Source: Curvibacter microcysteis
GTDB taxonomy: Bacteria; Pseudomonadota; Gammaproteobacteria; Burkholderiales; Burkholderiaceae_C
Direction: 5' to 3'
Length of the DNA stretch: 64,000 bases
Assembly: GCF_028649455.1 (NCBI RefSeq)
Contig: NZ_JAQSIO010000005.1
Location: forward strand, 62,001-126,000
Within the stretch, counting starts at the first letter, position 1. Each line of letters opens with the position of its first letter. The notes under the pieces are model-generated. The model saw only the letters and a list, made by a program, of their open reading frames with translations. It ran no database searches and was not told the origin of the DNA. Shown in pieces: positions 27,764 through 37,716 of this stretch. Both the position numbers and the translations under genes were made by a program.

Positions 27764-29563
27764 TCAGTCCGCCGCCGGCGCAGGCGCCCAACGGGCCGGA
27801 ATCAAGCCCCGCAGGCTGTTCACAAAAGCCAGCGCCTCCACACGCGGCAAATCCTCCCGGCGCAGCACCGCCTCGCGAAGCCAGCCCTCGCTGAGCGCCA
27901 CCTCCCGCCCCACACCGTCGAGCAAACCGCAATGCAACGGCGGCGTGAACCAGTGCCCCGCCAGCAGGAAGGCCACGTTGCCCCGGGTGCACTCGGTCAG
28001 CTCGCCTTGCGGGTTCCACAGCAAGGTGTCATAGACCCCAGGCGTCTTCGAGGCGTGCGCCTCGTAGTGGGCCCGGCGCGTGGTTTTGAAACGGGTGAAT
28101 TCGCTGTGCGCCTCATCAAAAGGTCGTACGTCGAGTTCCAGCAGCACCGACGCCGGCGAATCCTCCAGGGCAAAGGCTTCGGCATGGGCCAGGCCTTGGG
28201 CATCCAGCAGCAAGCGCAAACGCCAGCGCCCCTCGGGGTGACGCTGCACTTGCTGGGCCAGCACTTTCTGCACATGGACTTCGTCCCATTGCACGTTGAA
28301 GTGCGCCGCGGCCCGTGCCAGTCGCGCCAAGTGGCGCTGGCCGTTGCACAGCGCGCCATCCTGCAGGCGCAGGGTCTCCAGCAAGGAAAACGGCAGGCTG
28401 GCACGGCGTAAAAAGGCTTGTTTGTGCTGCCATTCCTGCCACTCACCCTGGGCATGGGCGCCCGAGGTGATGCCGCTGCCAATGCCGCAGCGGGCCCGGC
28501 CATCGGGCAGGAGGCCCACCGTGCGGATGGGCACGTTGAAGGTCGCCGCGCCGCCCGGGCGCAAGACACCCATGGCGCCGCAGTAAACGCCACGCGGCTC
28601 GGGCTCCAGGGCCTGGATGGCCTTCATGGCCTGCACCTTGGGTGCCCCGGTGACCGAGCCACACGGAAACAGCGCCCCAAACACCTCGGCCAAGGTGCAG
28701 CCCTCGCGGGTCCGGGCTTGAACGTCCGAGGTCATCTGCCACACCGAAGGCAGGGCCTGGGTGCGAAACAGCTGCGGCACGCTGACACCATGGGGCTGGG
28801 CAATGCGGGACAGGTCATTGCGCAGCAGGTCCACGATCATCACGTTTTCGGCCTGCTCCTTGGCGCTGGCGCGCAGGGCTTGCTCGCGCAGCGCGTCCTC
28901 GGCCGCGTCGCGGCCGCGCGGCGCCGTGCCCTTCATGGGCCGGGTCAGCAAGACGCCCTCCCGCCAGTCAAAAAACAGCTCGGGGGAGACCGACAGCCAC
29001 TGCTCCTCGCCCGTGTTGATCCAGGCGGCATAGCCCCCAGGCTGGGCGCGCTGCAGGGCGTCGAACAGGGCGCGACCCGCTTCGGCCACCGTCACCTGCA
29101 GTTGCGGATCCGGCTGCGCCAGCTGGCCATGGCAGGTGGCCGTGAAATTGACCTGGTAGCACTCCCCGTCCGCAATGCGCCGGTGCAAATCGGCCAGGGC
29201 CTGGTCAAAGCGTGCCCGGTCCAGCAGAGGGCCCCAATCGACCTGGGCAGGCAGGGCCTCCCCCTGATCGGGCGCGGGCCAAACCTGGGGACGATCGAAC
29301 ACGGCAAACCAGGCCAGCGGTCCGTCGGCCGCGTGCGTGGGCAGCGCGGCATCAAAAGCAGGCGCGGCTTCGTAGCGCACAAAGCCCAGGCACCAGTGGC
29401 CGGCTTCAGCGGCGGCCTGGGCGGCACTCAGCACCGCGCCCACCTGGGCCAGGCTGCTCGCTTGCAGCACCTGCAAAGGGTCGCTGAAAGCGTGGCGCCA
29501 GCGCGGGCCTTCGGGCTGTCGGGGGTCGGCAAAGTCCAGCAGGACCTGGACACGCGAACTCAT
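27764..29563 (-). CDS. pabB: Aminodeoxychorismate synthase component I fused to aminodeoxychorismate lyase
   Basis: A 599-residue PabB-PabC fusion for p-aminobenzoate, hence folate, synthesis. Residues about 1-340 are chorismate-binding PabB; LLTRPMKGTAPRGRDA carries the lysine that separates aminodeoxychorismate synthase from anthranilate synthase, and GSVTGAPKVQAM is conserved. Residues about 360-599 are a class IV PLP aminotransferase-fold lyase (PabC), with the candidate PLP lysine in FTRFKTTRRAHYE. The glutaminase PabA is not nearby. Transcription is divergent from panC. Confidence 0.92.
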   Translation of the reverse strand: MSSRVQVLLDFADPRQPEGPRWRHAFSDPLQVLQASSLAQVGAVLSAAQAAAEAGHWCLGFVRYEAAPAFDAALPTHAADGPLAWFAVFDRPQVWPAPDQGEALPAQVDWGPLLDRARFDQALADLHRRIADGECYQVNFTATCHGQLAQPDPQLQVTVAEAGRALFDALQRAQPGGYAAWINTGEEQWLSVSPELFFDWREGVLLTRPMKGTAPRGRDAAEDALREQALRASAKEQAENVMIVDLLRNDLSRIAQPHGVSVPQLFRTQALPSVWQMTSDVQARTREGCTLAEVFGALFPCGSVTGAPKVQAMKAIQALEPEPRGVYCGAMGVLRPGGAATFNVPIRTVGLLPDGRARCGIGSGITSGAHAQGEWQEWQHKQAFLRRASLPFSLLETLRLQDGALCNGQRHLARLARAAAHFNVQWDEVHVQKVLAQQVQRHPEGRWRLRLLLDAQGLAHAEAFALEDSPASVLLELDVRPFDEAHSEFTRFKTTRRAHYEAHASKTPGVYDTLLWNPQGELTECTRGNVAFLLAGHWFTPPLHCGLLDGVGREVALSEGWLREAVLRREDLPRVEALAFVNSLRGLIPARWAPAPAAD

Positions 29564-29659
29564 GCGAGCCCCTCACAGGCTGCAAGCTTGGGGGTCTCAT
29601 GACCCGTGGGGACCGGGCAGCGCGGAGCCTGGCTCCCTCGCAAAAACGCAGTGAAATAA

Positions 29660-30688
<1,029 letters not shown>

Positions 30689-30748
30689 ACCGGGCCCGCC
30701 CACCTGGCCAAGCCGGGACGCGGCCCGGACGGCGTCAGCCCCCCAGGC

Positions 30749-31768
30749 TCAGACCATTTCGCCCTTGGGGCCGCGCCCCATGAGGCGGCCGACGGCGTCG
30801 CGGGCCTGGACTTGGCCGTCCAGCAAAGCCACCACGCACTCGGAAATCGGCATTTCGACGCCGAGCAGACGTGCCCGCTGCACGACGGTGCGCGCGCTGT
30901 AAACGCCCTCGGCCACATGGCCCAGCGAGTCCACGGCCTGCTGCAAGGTGTGCCCCGCCGCGAGCAGCTGGCCGACCTGGCGGTTGCGGCTCAGGTCGCC
31001 GGTCGCCGTCAACACCAAGTCGCCCAGGCCGGACAAGCCCATGAAGGTGTCGGCACGGGCGCCCAAGGCCAACCCCAGGCGGGTCATTTCGGCCAAGCCC
31101 CGGGTGATCAAGGCGGCGCGGGCGTTCAAGCCCAGATTCAGCCCATCGCACAGGCCGGTGGCAATGGCCAACACGTTCTTCACAGCCCCGCCCACCTCCA
31201 CCCCAACGATGTCGTCATTGGCGTACACGCGCACCGCAGGGCCGTGCAAGGCCTCTACCAAGGCCTGGCGCACCGAGGCCGAGGCGCTGGCGGCCACCAG
31301 GGCGGTCGGCCGGCCTTCGGCCACCTCGCGCGCAAAACTGGGTCCACTCAGGGCGCCCACCGCCAACTGCGGCGCCACTTGGCTGGCGATTTCGTGGCCC
31401 AGCAGGCCAAACAGGGCTTGGTCGCAGGCGGCTTCAGGCACACGCTCAAAACCCTTGCACAGCCAGGCCAGGGGCGCCGTCGAATCGGCCAACTGGCGCA
31501 GGCATTCGCGCAGGCCCGCCATCGGCGTGGCCACGATGATCAAATCCGCCGCCAGAGCCGACAAACGCAAGTCACCCGACGCCAACGCCAGTGGCTCGGG
31601 CAGAGGGTTGTGCGGCAAGTAGCGCTGATTGCGACCGCTGGCCCGCATCTGTTCCATCTGGGCTGGATCGCGCCCCCACAAAGTGACTTGGTGGGCGGCA
31701 GGCGCGGCACAAGCGCCCATGGCCAATGCCGTGCCCCAGGCGCCAGCACCGGCAACGAGAATTTTCAT
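30749..31768 (-). CDS. gpsA: Glycerol-3-phosphate dehydrogenase [NAD(P)+]
   Basis: GpsA reduces dihydroxyacetone phosphate to sn-glycerol 3-phosphate, the backbone of phospholipids. The 339-residue protein starts [16 protein letters not shown] (dinucleotide-binding GxGxxG). It also shows [15 protein letters not shown] with the catalytic lysine and [14 protein letters not shown]. It lies 69 bp downstream of secB on the same strand; secB-gpsA is a common operon in proteobacteria. Confidence 0.96.
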   Translation of the reverse strand: MKILVAGAGAWGTALAMGACAAPAAHQVTLWGRDPAQMEQMRASGRNQRYLPHNPLPEPLALASGDLRLSALAADLIIVATPMAGLRECLRQLADSTAPLAWLCKGFERVPEAACDQALFGLLGHEIASQVAPQLAVGALSGPSFAREVAEGRPTALVAASASASVRQALVEALHGPAVRVYANDDIVGVEVGGAVKNVLAIATGLCDGLNLGLNARAALITRGLAEMTRLGLALGARADTFMGLSGLGDLVLTATGDLSRNRQVGQLLAAGHTLQQAVDSLGHVAEGVYSARTVVQRARLLGVEMPISECVVALLDGQVQARDAVGRLMGRGPKGEMV

Positions 31769-31837
31769 TCGGTCAAAAGAAAGGGCTTGCCGGACCGGCC
31801 TCAGCACAGGCTCAGGCGGGGTCCGGCTCAGCGCCAG

Positions 31838-32284
31838 TTACTGGGCCACTTGGCCAGCAGCCTGGGCTTGTTGTTGCTCGTACATGGCCTGGAAGTTGAT
31901 TTCAGCCAGGTGCACCGGCGGGAAGCCGCCACGCTGGATGATGTCGGCCACGTTGCCACGCAGGTAGGGGTACACGATTTGCGGGCAAGCGATGCCCAGA
32001 ATGGCACCCATTTGGTCTTCCGGCAGGTTGCGGATTTCGAAGATGCCGGCTTGCTTGGCTTCGACCAGGAACACGGTGCGGTCCTTGATCTTGGTCTGCA
32101 CGGTGGCGGTGACGGTCACTTCCACAATGCCGTCAGCCACCGGGGTGGCGTCCACGCCCAGTTGGATGTCGACGCTGGGCTGCTCTTGCTCGAGCAGGAT
32201 GGCGGGCGAATTCGGTTGCTCAAGCGACAGGTCCTTGAGGTAAACGCGCTGGATCTGGAAAACGGGATCTTGTTGCTCGGCCAT
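31838..32284 (-). CDS. secB: Protein-export chaperone SecB
   Basis: A 148-residue homotetrameric chaperone that keeps preproteins unfolded and brings them to SecA. Family features: [19 protein letters not shown] at the N-terminus and [20 protein letters not shown] near the C-terminus. I start at MAEQQDPVF (32284); the upstream frame to 32338 is not conserved. A terminator-like hairpin lies between grxC and this gene, so secB probably has its own promoter. Confidence 0.97.
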   Translation of the reverse strand: MAEQQDPVFQIQRVYLKDLSLEQPNSPAILLEQEQPSVDIQLGVDATPVADGIVEVTVTATVQTKIKDRTVFLVEAKQAGIFEIRNLPEDQMGAILGIACPQIVYPYLRGNVADIIQRGGFPPVHLAEINFQAMYEQQQAQAAGQVAQ

Positions 32285-32332
32285 GGTGGTTCTCAATTCA
32301 CAAAAACAAATCACCGTCTCTGGACGGTGCTT

Positions 32333-32374
32333 CGACAAAAGAAAGCCCGCCGGGGAATCGTTCCCACAGCGGGC
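32333..32374 (-). terminator. Rho-independent terminator after grxC
   Basis: On the minus strand a stem GCCCGC / GCGGGC (32374-32369 with 32350-32345) encloses an inner GGGAA / TTCCC stem and is followed by a T-rich run (TTTCTTTT). It sits between grxC and secB and would end transcripts from the rhodanese-grxC pair. Confidence 0.75.
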
Positions 32375-32420
32375 ACTCGGGCACCATTATCTCAGGAGAA
32401 AAAGGCGCTCCGAAGGCAGC

Positions 32421-32681
32421 TCAAGCACCCGCCAGCAAAGGCAGCAAGCCCCCGCGGCTGTCGAGCGCCATCAAATCATCACAACCCCCGACATGGGTGT
32501 TGCCGATGAAGATCTGCGGCACGGTGCGCCGGCCGGTGGTCTGCATCATCAGATCACGCTCGGCAGGGTTGGTGTCGATGCGAATTTCTTCGATCTCGGC
32601 CACCCCTTTGGACTTGAGGATTTGCTTGGCGCGAATGCAATAGGGGCAGACCGCCGTGGTGTACATCTTGACTGGTTGCAT
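32421..32681 (-). CDS. grxC: Glutaredoxin 3
   Basis: An 86-residue cytoplasmic dithiol oxidoreductase with the active site CPYC ([15 protein letters not shown]), the TVPQIFIG cis-proline loop and [10 protein letters not shown] glutathione-binding segment. It reduces protein disulfides with glutathione. I start at MQPVKMYTT (32681). It follows the rhodanese gene by 71 bp, and the two are usually next to secB in betaproteobacteria. Confidence 0.95.
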   Translation of the reverse strand: MQPVKMYTTAVCPYCIRAKQILKSKGVAEIEEIRIDTNPAERDLMMQTTGRRTVPQIFIGNTHVGGCDDLMALDSRGGLLPLLAGA

Positions 32682-32752
32682 CTGGAAATTCCTGGGCTTG
32701 GGTTTCAGCGCGTCCGGGGGGGGCGGCAAGTGTCCGCCACGCACACCCGGAA

Positions 32753-33160
32753 TCAGGCCGTTTCAACCGGCAGATTAGCTTCTTTCCAGGCTTTGAGTCC
32801 GCCGCTCAGGGCTTGGGCCTGCTGGTAACCCAGTTTTTGCGCTGTCTTCACCGCCGGGCCGCCGCGCGAGCCCTTGGCGCACACGAAGATCACCGGCAGG
32901 GCCTTGTTTTTGACCACTTCAGGCAAGCGGGTTTCCAGCTGATCCAGGGGCACGCTGCGCGCACCGCTCACGTGGGCGGCAGCGTAATCAGCGGCGTCAC
33001 TGACGTCCACGACCACGGCTTTTTCGCGGTTGATGAGCTGCACCGCCGCATTGGGCGACAAGCCCACGGCAGAGGCGCCCTTGAGGGTGGGCCACAGCAG
33101 CATGGCGCCCGAACTGAGGGCGATCAGGAGCAGCGTCCAGTTGTCGAGAATGAATTTCAC
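32753..33160 (-). CDS. Membrane-anchored rhodanese-like protein
   Basis: A 135-residue protein with one N-terminal hydrophobic helix ([19 protein letters not shown]) and a rhodanese domain carrying the active-site Cys in [12 protein letters not shown] (the loop C-A-K-G-S-R). It probably faces either side of the membrane as a sulfurtransferase or thiol carrier. The start is likely GTG at 33160 (first residues MKFILDNW); the longer open frame upstream runs into gpmA and is not conserved. Same strand as grxC and secB. Confidence 0.88.
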   Translation of the reverse strand: MKFILDNWTLLLIALSSGAMLLWPTLKGASAVGLSPNAAVQLINREKAVVVDVSDAADYAAAHVSGARSVPLDQLETRLPEVVKNKALPVIFVCAKGSRGGPAVKTAQKLGYQQAQALSGGLKAWKEANLPVETA

Positions 33161-33235
33161 AAGGTTCCTTGGGTTGGCAAACCCGACAATTTTAGAATGC
33201 TGGGTTTCGCACTGAAAAAAATTGAGGCCCTCAGC

Positions 33236-33979
33236 ATGTACAAACTCGTTTTGATTCGCCACGGCGAGTCCACCTGGAACCTGGAAAACCGCTTCACCGG
33301 CTGGACCGACGTCGACCTGACCCCCACGGGCGTCGAACAAGCCAAGACCGCCGGCCGGCTGCTCAAGGCCGAAGGCTATGACTTCGACCTGGCCTACACC
33401 AGCGTGCTCAAGCGCGCCACCCGCACGCTGTGGCACACCCTTGACGAGATGGACCGCACCTGGCTGCCCGTGGTGCACAGCTGGCGCCTCAACGAACGCC
33501 ATTACGGCAACCTGCAAGGCTTGAACAAGGCCGACATGGCCAAACAATACGGCGATGCCCAGGTGCTGGTCTGGCGCCGCAGCTACGACACCCCGCCGCC
33601 AGCACTGGAAGCGACCGATCCGCGCAGCGAGCGTGGCGACCGCCGCTACGCCAAGCTCAAAGCCGAGGACGTGCCGCTGACCGAGTGCCTGAAAGACACC
33701 GTGGCCCGCGTGCTACCTTTCTGGAACGAAGCCATCGCTCCCGCCATCCAGGCCGGCAAGCGCGTGGTGGTGGCCGCCCACGGCAATTCGATCCGCGCCC
33801 TGGTCAAGTACCTGGACAACATCGGTGACGACGACATCGTGAGCCTCAACATCCCCAACGGCATCCCACTGGTGTATGAACTCGATGCCAACCTCAAGCC
33901 GATCCGCCACTACTACCTGGGCGACGCCGAAGCCGCAGCCAAGGCCGCCGCGGCCGTGGCGTCTCAAGGTAAAGCCTGA
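33236..33979 (+). CDS. gpmA: 2,3-bisphosphoglycerate-dependent phosphoglycerate mutase
   Basis: Glycolytic enzyme interconverting 3- and 2-phosphoglycerate. The 247-residue protein begins [20 protein letters not shown], with the phosphohistidine in RHGES, and has the second catalytic His in [14 protein letters not shown] start at 33236; the longer frame back to 32813 is antisense to the rhodanese gene. The C-terminus is alanine-rich. Confidence 0.96.
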   Translation: MYKLVLIRHGESTWNLENRFTGWTDVDLTPTGVEQAKTAGRLLKAEGYDFDLAYTSVLKRATRTLWHTLDEMDRTWLPVVHSWRLNERHYGNLQGLNKADMAKQYGDAQVLVWRRSYDTPPPALEATDPRSERGDRRYAKLKAEDVPLTECLKDTVARVLPFWNEAIAPAIQAGKRVVVAAHGNSIRALVKYLDNIGDDDIVSLNIPNGIPLVYELDANLKPIRHYYLGDAEAAAKAAAAVASQGKA

Positions 33980-34088
33980 GTAAAACCGGGCCTGAAACGG
34001 GGGAATCCCCGCGCCGGGCCCGGGGACTGAGGAACCTGGGCCGGCGCGCTCCGTCCAAGGTGTATATTGCGTCGCAAAAGGTGACTCT

Positions 34089-35525
34089 ATGGGCGAAAAA
34101 CTCCGTATCGCAGGTTGGATTTCCGTGGGTGTAGTGGCTGGCGCGCTGACCACGGTGTCTCTGCAGACCGTGGCCAGGGGCAGCATGTCCCCGTTGCCAC
34201 TTGAAGAACTGCAGCAGCTCGCTGCGGTTTTCGACATGGTCAAGACCGACTATGTCGAGCCCGTGGATGAAAAGAAGCTCATCACCGACGCCATCTCCGG
34301 CATGGTGGCCAGCCTGGATCCGCACTCCCAGTACTTTGACAAGAAGTCCTACAAGGAATTCCGCGAAGGCACCACCGGCCAATTTGTCGGTGTGGGCATC
34401 GAAATCACCCAGGAAGATGGGCTGATCAAGATCGTTTCCCCCATCGAAGGCTCCCCGGCCTACCGTGCAGGCCTCAAGACCAATGACCTGATCACCAAGA
34501 TTGACGACACCGCCGTCAAGGGCCTGGCCCTGAACGAAGCCGTCAAGCGCATGCGCGGCGAGCCCAACACCAAGGTGGTGTTGACGGTGTTCCGCAAGGA
34601 CGAAAACCGCACCTTCCCCGTGACCATCGTGCGCGAACAAATTCGCACGCAATCCGTGCGCGGCAAGGTGATTGAACCCGGCTACGCCTGGGTCCGCTTG
34701 AGCCAGTTCCAAGAGCGCACGGTGGATGACTTCGTGGCCAAGATCGAAGACATCTACAAGCAAGAACCCAACCTCAAGGGCTTGGTGCTGGACCTGCGCA
34801 ACGACCCGGGCGGCCTGCTCGACGCGGCCGTGGCCGTGTCCACCGCCTTCCTGCCAGAAAAGGTCACCGTGGTGTCGACCAACGGCCAACTGGCCGAAAG
34901 CAAATACACCTTCAAGGCTTCGCCTGAGTTCTACCAGCGCCGCAGCGGCCCGGATCCACTCAAGAAGCTGCCAGCAGCGCTCAAGAACGTGCCCCTGGTC
35001 GTGCTGGTGAACGAAGGCTCGGCTTCGGCCAGTGAAATCGTGGCCGGTGCTTTGCAAGACCACAAGCGCGCCACCATCATGGGCAGCCAGACTTTTGGCA
35101 AGGGCTCGGTGCAAACCGTGCGCCCCCTGGGCCCGGATACCGGTCTGAAGCTGACGACTGCGCGCTACTACACCCCCAGCGGTCGCTCTATCCAAGCGAA
35201 GGGCATCGTGCCCGATGTGATGGTGGATGAGACCGAAGAGGGCAGCCCATTCGCCGTCTTGCGCATGCGTGAGGCCGACCTGGAGAAGCACCTGAACAGC
35301 GGTCAAGGCGATGAAAAGCCAAACCCCGAGCGTGAAAAAGCCCGCGAAGAAGCCCGCAAGCGCCTGGAAGAAGAGGCCAAGAAGCCGGCCGCTGAACGCA
35401 AAGCCCCCGAACTGGGCAGCGACAAGGACTTCCCACTGGTGCAGGCGCTGAACAAGCTCAAGGGTCGCCCCGTGCTCGTCAGCAAAACCCTGACCGAACG
35501 CAAGGAAGACAAGGCCAGCAACTGA
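34089..35525 (+). CDS. ctpA: C-terminal processing protease (S41 family, PDZ domain)
   Basis: A 478-residue periplasmic protease anchored or exported by an N-terminal hydrophobic segment (IAGWISVGVVAGALTTVSL). The PDZ domain spans about residues 90-180 (FVGVGIEITQEDGLIKIVS). The S41 domain carries the catalytic Ser in LVNEGSASASEIVAGAL and Lys in GSQTFGKGSVQ. A charged tail (about 410-450) is rich in Glu, Lys and Arg. Such proteases trim cell-wall hydrolases or lipoproteins. A strong terminator follows. Confidence 0.94.
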   Translation: MGEKLRIAGWISVGVVAGALTTVSLQTVARGSMSPLPLEELQQLAAVFDMVKTDYVEPVDEKKLITDAISGMVASLDPHSQYFDKKSYKEFREGTTGQFVGVGIEITQEDGLIKIVSPIEGSPAYRAGLKTNDLITKIDDTAVKGLALNEAVKRMRGEPNTKVVLTVFRKDENRTFPVTIVREQIRTQSVRGKVIEPGYAWVRLSQFQERTVDDFVAKIEDIYKQEPNLKGLVLDLRNDPGGLLDAAVAVSTAFLPEKVTVVSTNGQLAESKYTFKASPEFYQRRSGPDPLKKLPAALKNVPLVVLVNEGSASASEIVAGALQDHKRATIMGSQTFGKGSVQTVRPLGPDTGLKLTTARYYTPSGRSIQAKGIVPDVMVDETEEGSPFAVLRMREADLEKHLNSGQGDEKPNPEREKAREEARKRLEEEAKKPAAERKAPELGSDKDFPLVQALNKLKGRPVLVSKTLTERKEDKASN

Positions 35526-35596
35526 TGTTCACGGACCGTGGCCCGCTGCCCCTGGCAGCCCCACTGCTCGACCCATCGGCAAGCCCCTTTGAACAC

Positions 35597-35619
35597 AGCG
35601 CCCTGCGGGGCGCTTTTTT
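35597..35619 (+). terminator. Rho-independent terminator after ctpA, touching the moeB start
   Basis: AGCGCCC (35597-35603) pairs with GGGCGCT (35608-35614) around a 4-base loop, and the stem runs into six T residues (35614-35619). It ends only 3 bases before the moeB ATG at 35623, so it occupies the place of the moeB ribosome-binding site. Confidence 0.85.
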
Positions 35620-35622
35620 GTC

Positions 35623-36399
35623 ATGAACGACGATCAACTGCTGCGCTATTCACGCCACATCCTGCTCGACGAGATCGGCATCGAGGGTCAGGAGCGACTG
35701 CTTCAGGCCCATGTTGTGGTGGTGGGCGCTGGTGGGCTGGGCTCGCCCGCGGCGCTGTACCTGGCCACCGCTGGTGTGGGCCGGTTGACCTTGATCGACC
35801 CGGATCAGGTGGATCTGACCAATCTGCAACGCCAGATTGCCCACAGCATGAACCGCATCGGCCAAGCCAAGGTCACGTCGGCGCAAGAGGCCATCCAGTC
35901 CCTGAACCCCGACGTGCAGGTCCAGCCCCTGGCCCAAAAAGCAAATGACGAATTGCTGGACCGGTTGCTGCCCACCGCCGACGTGGTGCTGGATTGCACC
36001 GACAACTACCGCACACGCCAGCTCATCAACGCGGCCTGTGTGCGACACCAGCGGCCCTTGGTGTCGGGTGCGGCGATCCGTTTTGACGCCCAAATTTCAG
36101 TGTTCGATCCGCGTCAGGCGCACAGCCCTTGCTACGCCTGCCTGTTTGACCCGGCCGCCCCTCCGGAAGAAGCCCAATGCGCCACGATGGGTGTGTTTGC
36201 GCCCCTGGTGGGCATTGTGGGCAGCTTGCAGGCGGCCGAAGCGCTGAAGTTGATCAGCCTGGCGGGGCCATCGCTGGCAGGGCGGCTGCTGATGCTGGAT
36301 GCGCGCAGCATGGAGTGGACCCAAATGAAGCTCAAACGCCAGTCGGCATGCCCTGTGTGCGGCGAAGCGGCAAATCGGCATCCAAAACCGCAGGTTTGA
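35623..36399 (+). CDS. moeB: MoeB/ThiF/HesA family adenylyltransferase
   Basis: A 258-residue E1-like enzyme that adenylates the C-terminus of a sulfur-carrier protein (MoaD or ThiS). The ATP-binding motif GAGGLGSPAALYLATAGVG and DLTNLQRQI are present. The zinc cysteine pairs are CYACLF (about residue 170) and CPVCGEA (about 245). MoeB type is preferred because the window carries a molybdoenzyme, but ThiF cannot be excluded. No Shine-Dalgarno motif is visible, because the ctpA terminator lies there. Confidence 0.88.
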   Translation: MNDDQLLRYSRHILLDEIGIEGQERLLQAHVVVVGAGGLGSPAALYLATAGVGRLTLIDPDQVDLTNLQRQIAHSMNRIGQAKVTSAQEAIQSLNPDVQVQPLAQKANDELLDRLLPTADVVLDCTDNYRTRQLINAACVRHQRPLVSGAAIRFDAQISVFDPRQAHSPCYACLFDPAAPPEEAQCATMGVFAPLVGIVGSLQAAEALKLISLAGPSLAGRLLMLDARSMEWTQMKLKRQSACPVCGEAANRHPKPQV

Positions 36400-36519
36400 C
36401 AGCGCTCATTTTTGTAGGCGTTCGCTGACATCCGAGTTCCTTTTTCACTGGCACAATTTTAAAAACGACCGAACGGCATTGTTTTCAATGTCAGACGGTT
36501 GTAGCGAGGCCGCCCTGAG

Positions 36520-36960
36520 GTGCGGCTCGCCACCAAGGCCAGTGATTTGGGACACAGAACTTACCTCGTTGAAGACAATGCGCTGATCCGTGAGAACCTT
36601 GAAGGGACTCTGGAGGAGCTCGCCGGAGCGCGCGTGGTGGGTTTTTCTGAAACAGAAGACGATGGGGTTCGGTGGCTGCACAAACATCCCAATGATTGGG
36701 ATCTGGCCATCGTCGATCTGTTCCTGAGGGAAGGCAGCGGACTGGGCGTGGCCTCGGCATGCCAACAGCGTCAACCTCACCAGAAGCTGGTCATGCTGAC
36801 CAACTACGCCACTCGGGACATCCGCGCCCGCTGTGCCTCGCTGGGGGTGGATGCCGTGTTCGACAAATCCAATGAGATCGAAGACCTCATGGACTTTTGC
36901 GTGAAATGCCGCCTGGCCATGGCAGCTGCCCCGTCGCTCAGTCAATCAGGCGATTCTTGA
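36520..36960 (+). CDS. Single-domain response regulator (receiver only)
   Basis: A 146-residue CheY-like protein without an output domain. Receiver residues are intact: acidic pair in TYLVEDNALI, phospho-acceptor Asp in LAIVDLFLREG, Thr in VMLTNYAT and Lys in VFDKSNEI. The start appears to be GTG at 36520; a shorter TTG start closer to the receiver is possible. It overlaps the end of the convergent NarL-type regulator by 23 bp. It probably receives or drains phosphate in the same relay as the kinase at 37717. Confidence 0.8.
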   Translation: MRLATKASDLGHRTYLVEDNALIRENLEGTLEELAGARVVGFSETEDDGVRWLHKHPNDWDLAIVDLFLREGSGLGVASACQQRQPHQKLVMLTNYATRDIRARCASLGVDAVFDKSNEIEDLMDFCVKCRLAMAAAPSLSQSGDS

Positions 36961-37570
36961 GTGCGTAGTACGTCAAGTCGCTGTTCGACGCCAACCCCAT
37001 CTTCTCCATCAAACGAGTGCGGTACGTGCTGACCGTCTTCACACTCAAGGACAAAGACTTGGCGACATCACCGGCCGTTTCGCCCCGTGCCAGCTTCAGA
37101 AACACCTGAAATTCACGCTCGGACAACTGCTCATGCGCAGGCACATCTTCTTTGCGCCCCAAATGCTGAGCCAACAAATCAGCCACCGTGCGCGTGATGT
37201 AGCGCTTGCCCAGTGCGATGGTGCGAATGGCCTCGACGATCTCGGCTGGATCACATTCCTTGTTGAGATAACCACTGACCCCTTGGCGGATCAAACTCAT
37301 CGCGTAGTGCTCTTCGGGGTAGCCCGAAAGGATCAAAATGCCCACGTCTGGCACCTTGGCACGGATCATCGCCAACACATCCAGACCCGACTGCCCTGGC
37401 ATGGCGAGGTCCATCAACAGGACATCCATTTCAACCGCGCGCACCAAGTCAATGGCTTCTCGGCCACTGGCAGCTTCGCCCACCACGCGAAGGTCCACTT
37501 GGTCGGAGAAGAAATTACGCAAGCCAGCACGCACGATGGCGTGGTCATCCACGATGCCAATTCTGATCAT
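36938..37570 (-). CDS. NarL/FixJ-type response regulator
   Basis: A 210-residue two-domain regulator. The receiver starts MIRIGIVDDHAIVRAGL, with the phospho-acceptor Asp in DVLLMDLAMPGQSG. The C-terminal LuxR-type helix-turn-helix is LSEREFQVFLKLARGETAGDVA / LSLSVKTVSTYRTRLMEKMG. It is divergent from the CHASE3 kinase (146 bp apart), its likely partner, and convergent with the receiver-only gene. Targets are unknown. Confidence 0.92.
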   Translation of the reverse strand: MIRIGIVDDHAIVRAGLRNFFSDQVDLRVVGEAASGREAIDLVRAVEMDVLLMDLAMPGQSGLDVLAMIRAKVPDVGILILSGYPEEHYAMSLIRQGVSGYLNKECDPAEIVEAIRTIALGKRYITRTVADLLAQHLGRKEDVPAHEQLSEREFQVFLKLARGETAGDVAKSLSLSVKTVSTYRTRLMEKMGLASNSDLTYYALKNRLID

Positions 37571-37716
37571 TTCAGCGCTTTCTTCGGTTCTCAGCTTGTT
37601 CTTCTTGCCGTCACAATACTCGAACTTTTGACCGCCTCACCGCTGATCGTGCCGCTCACCAGGATTCAGGTGGCGCTCGTTTTGCGGTGCCAACGGCGAG
37701 TCTGCGGAGACATTTC

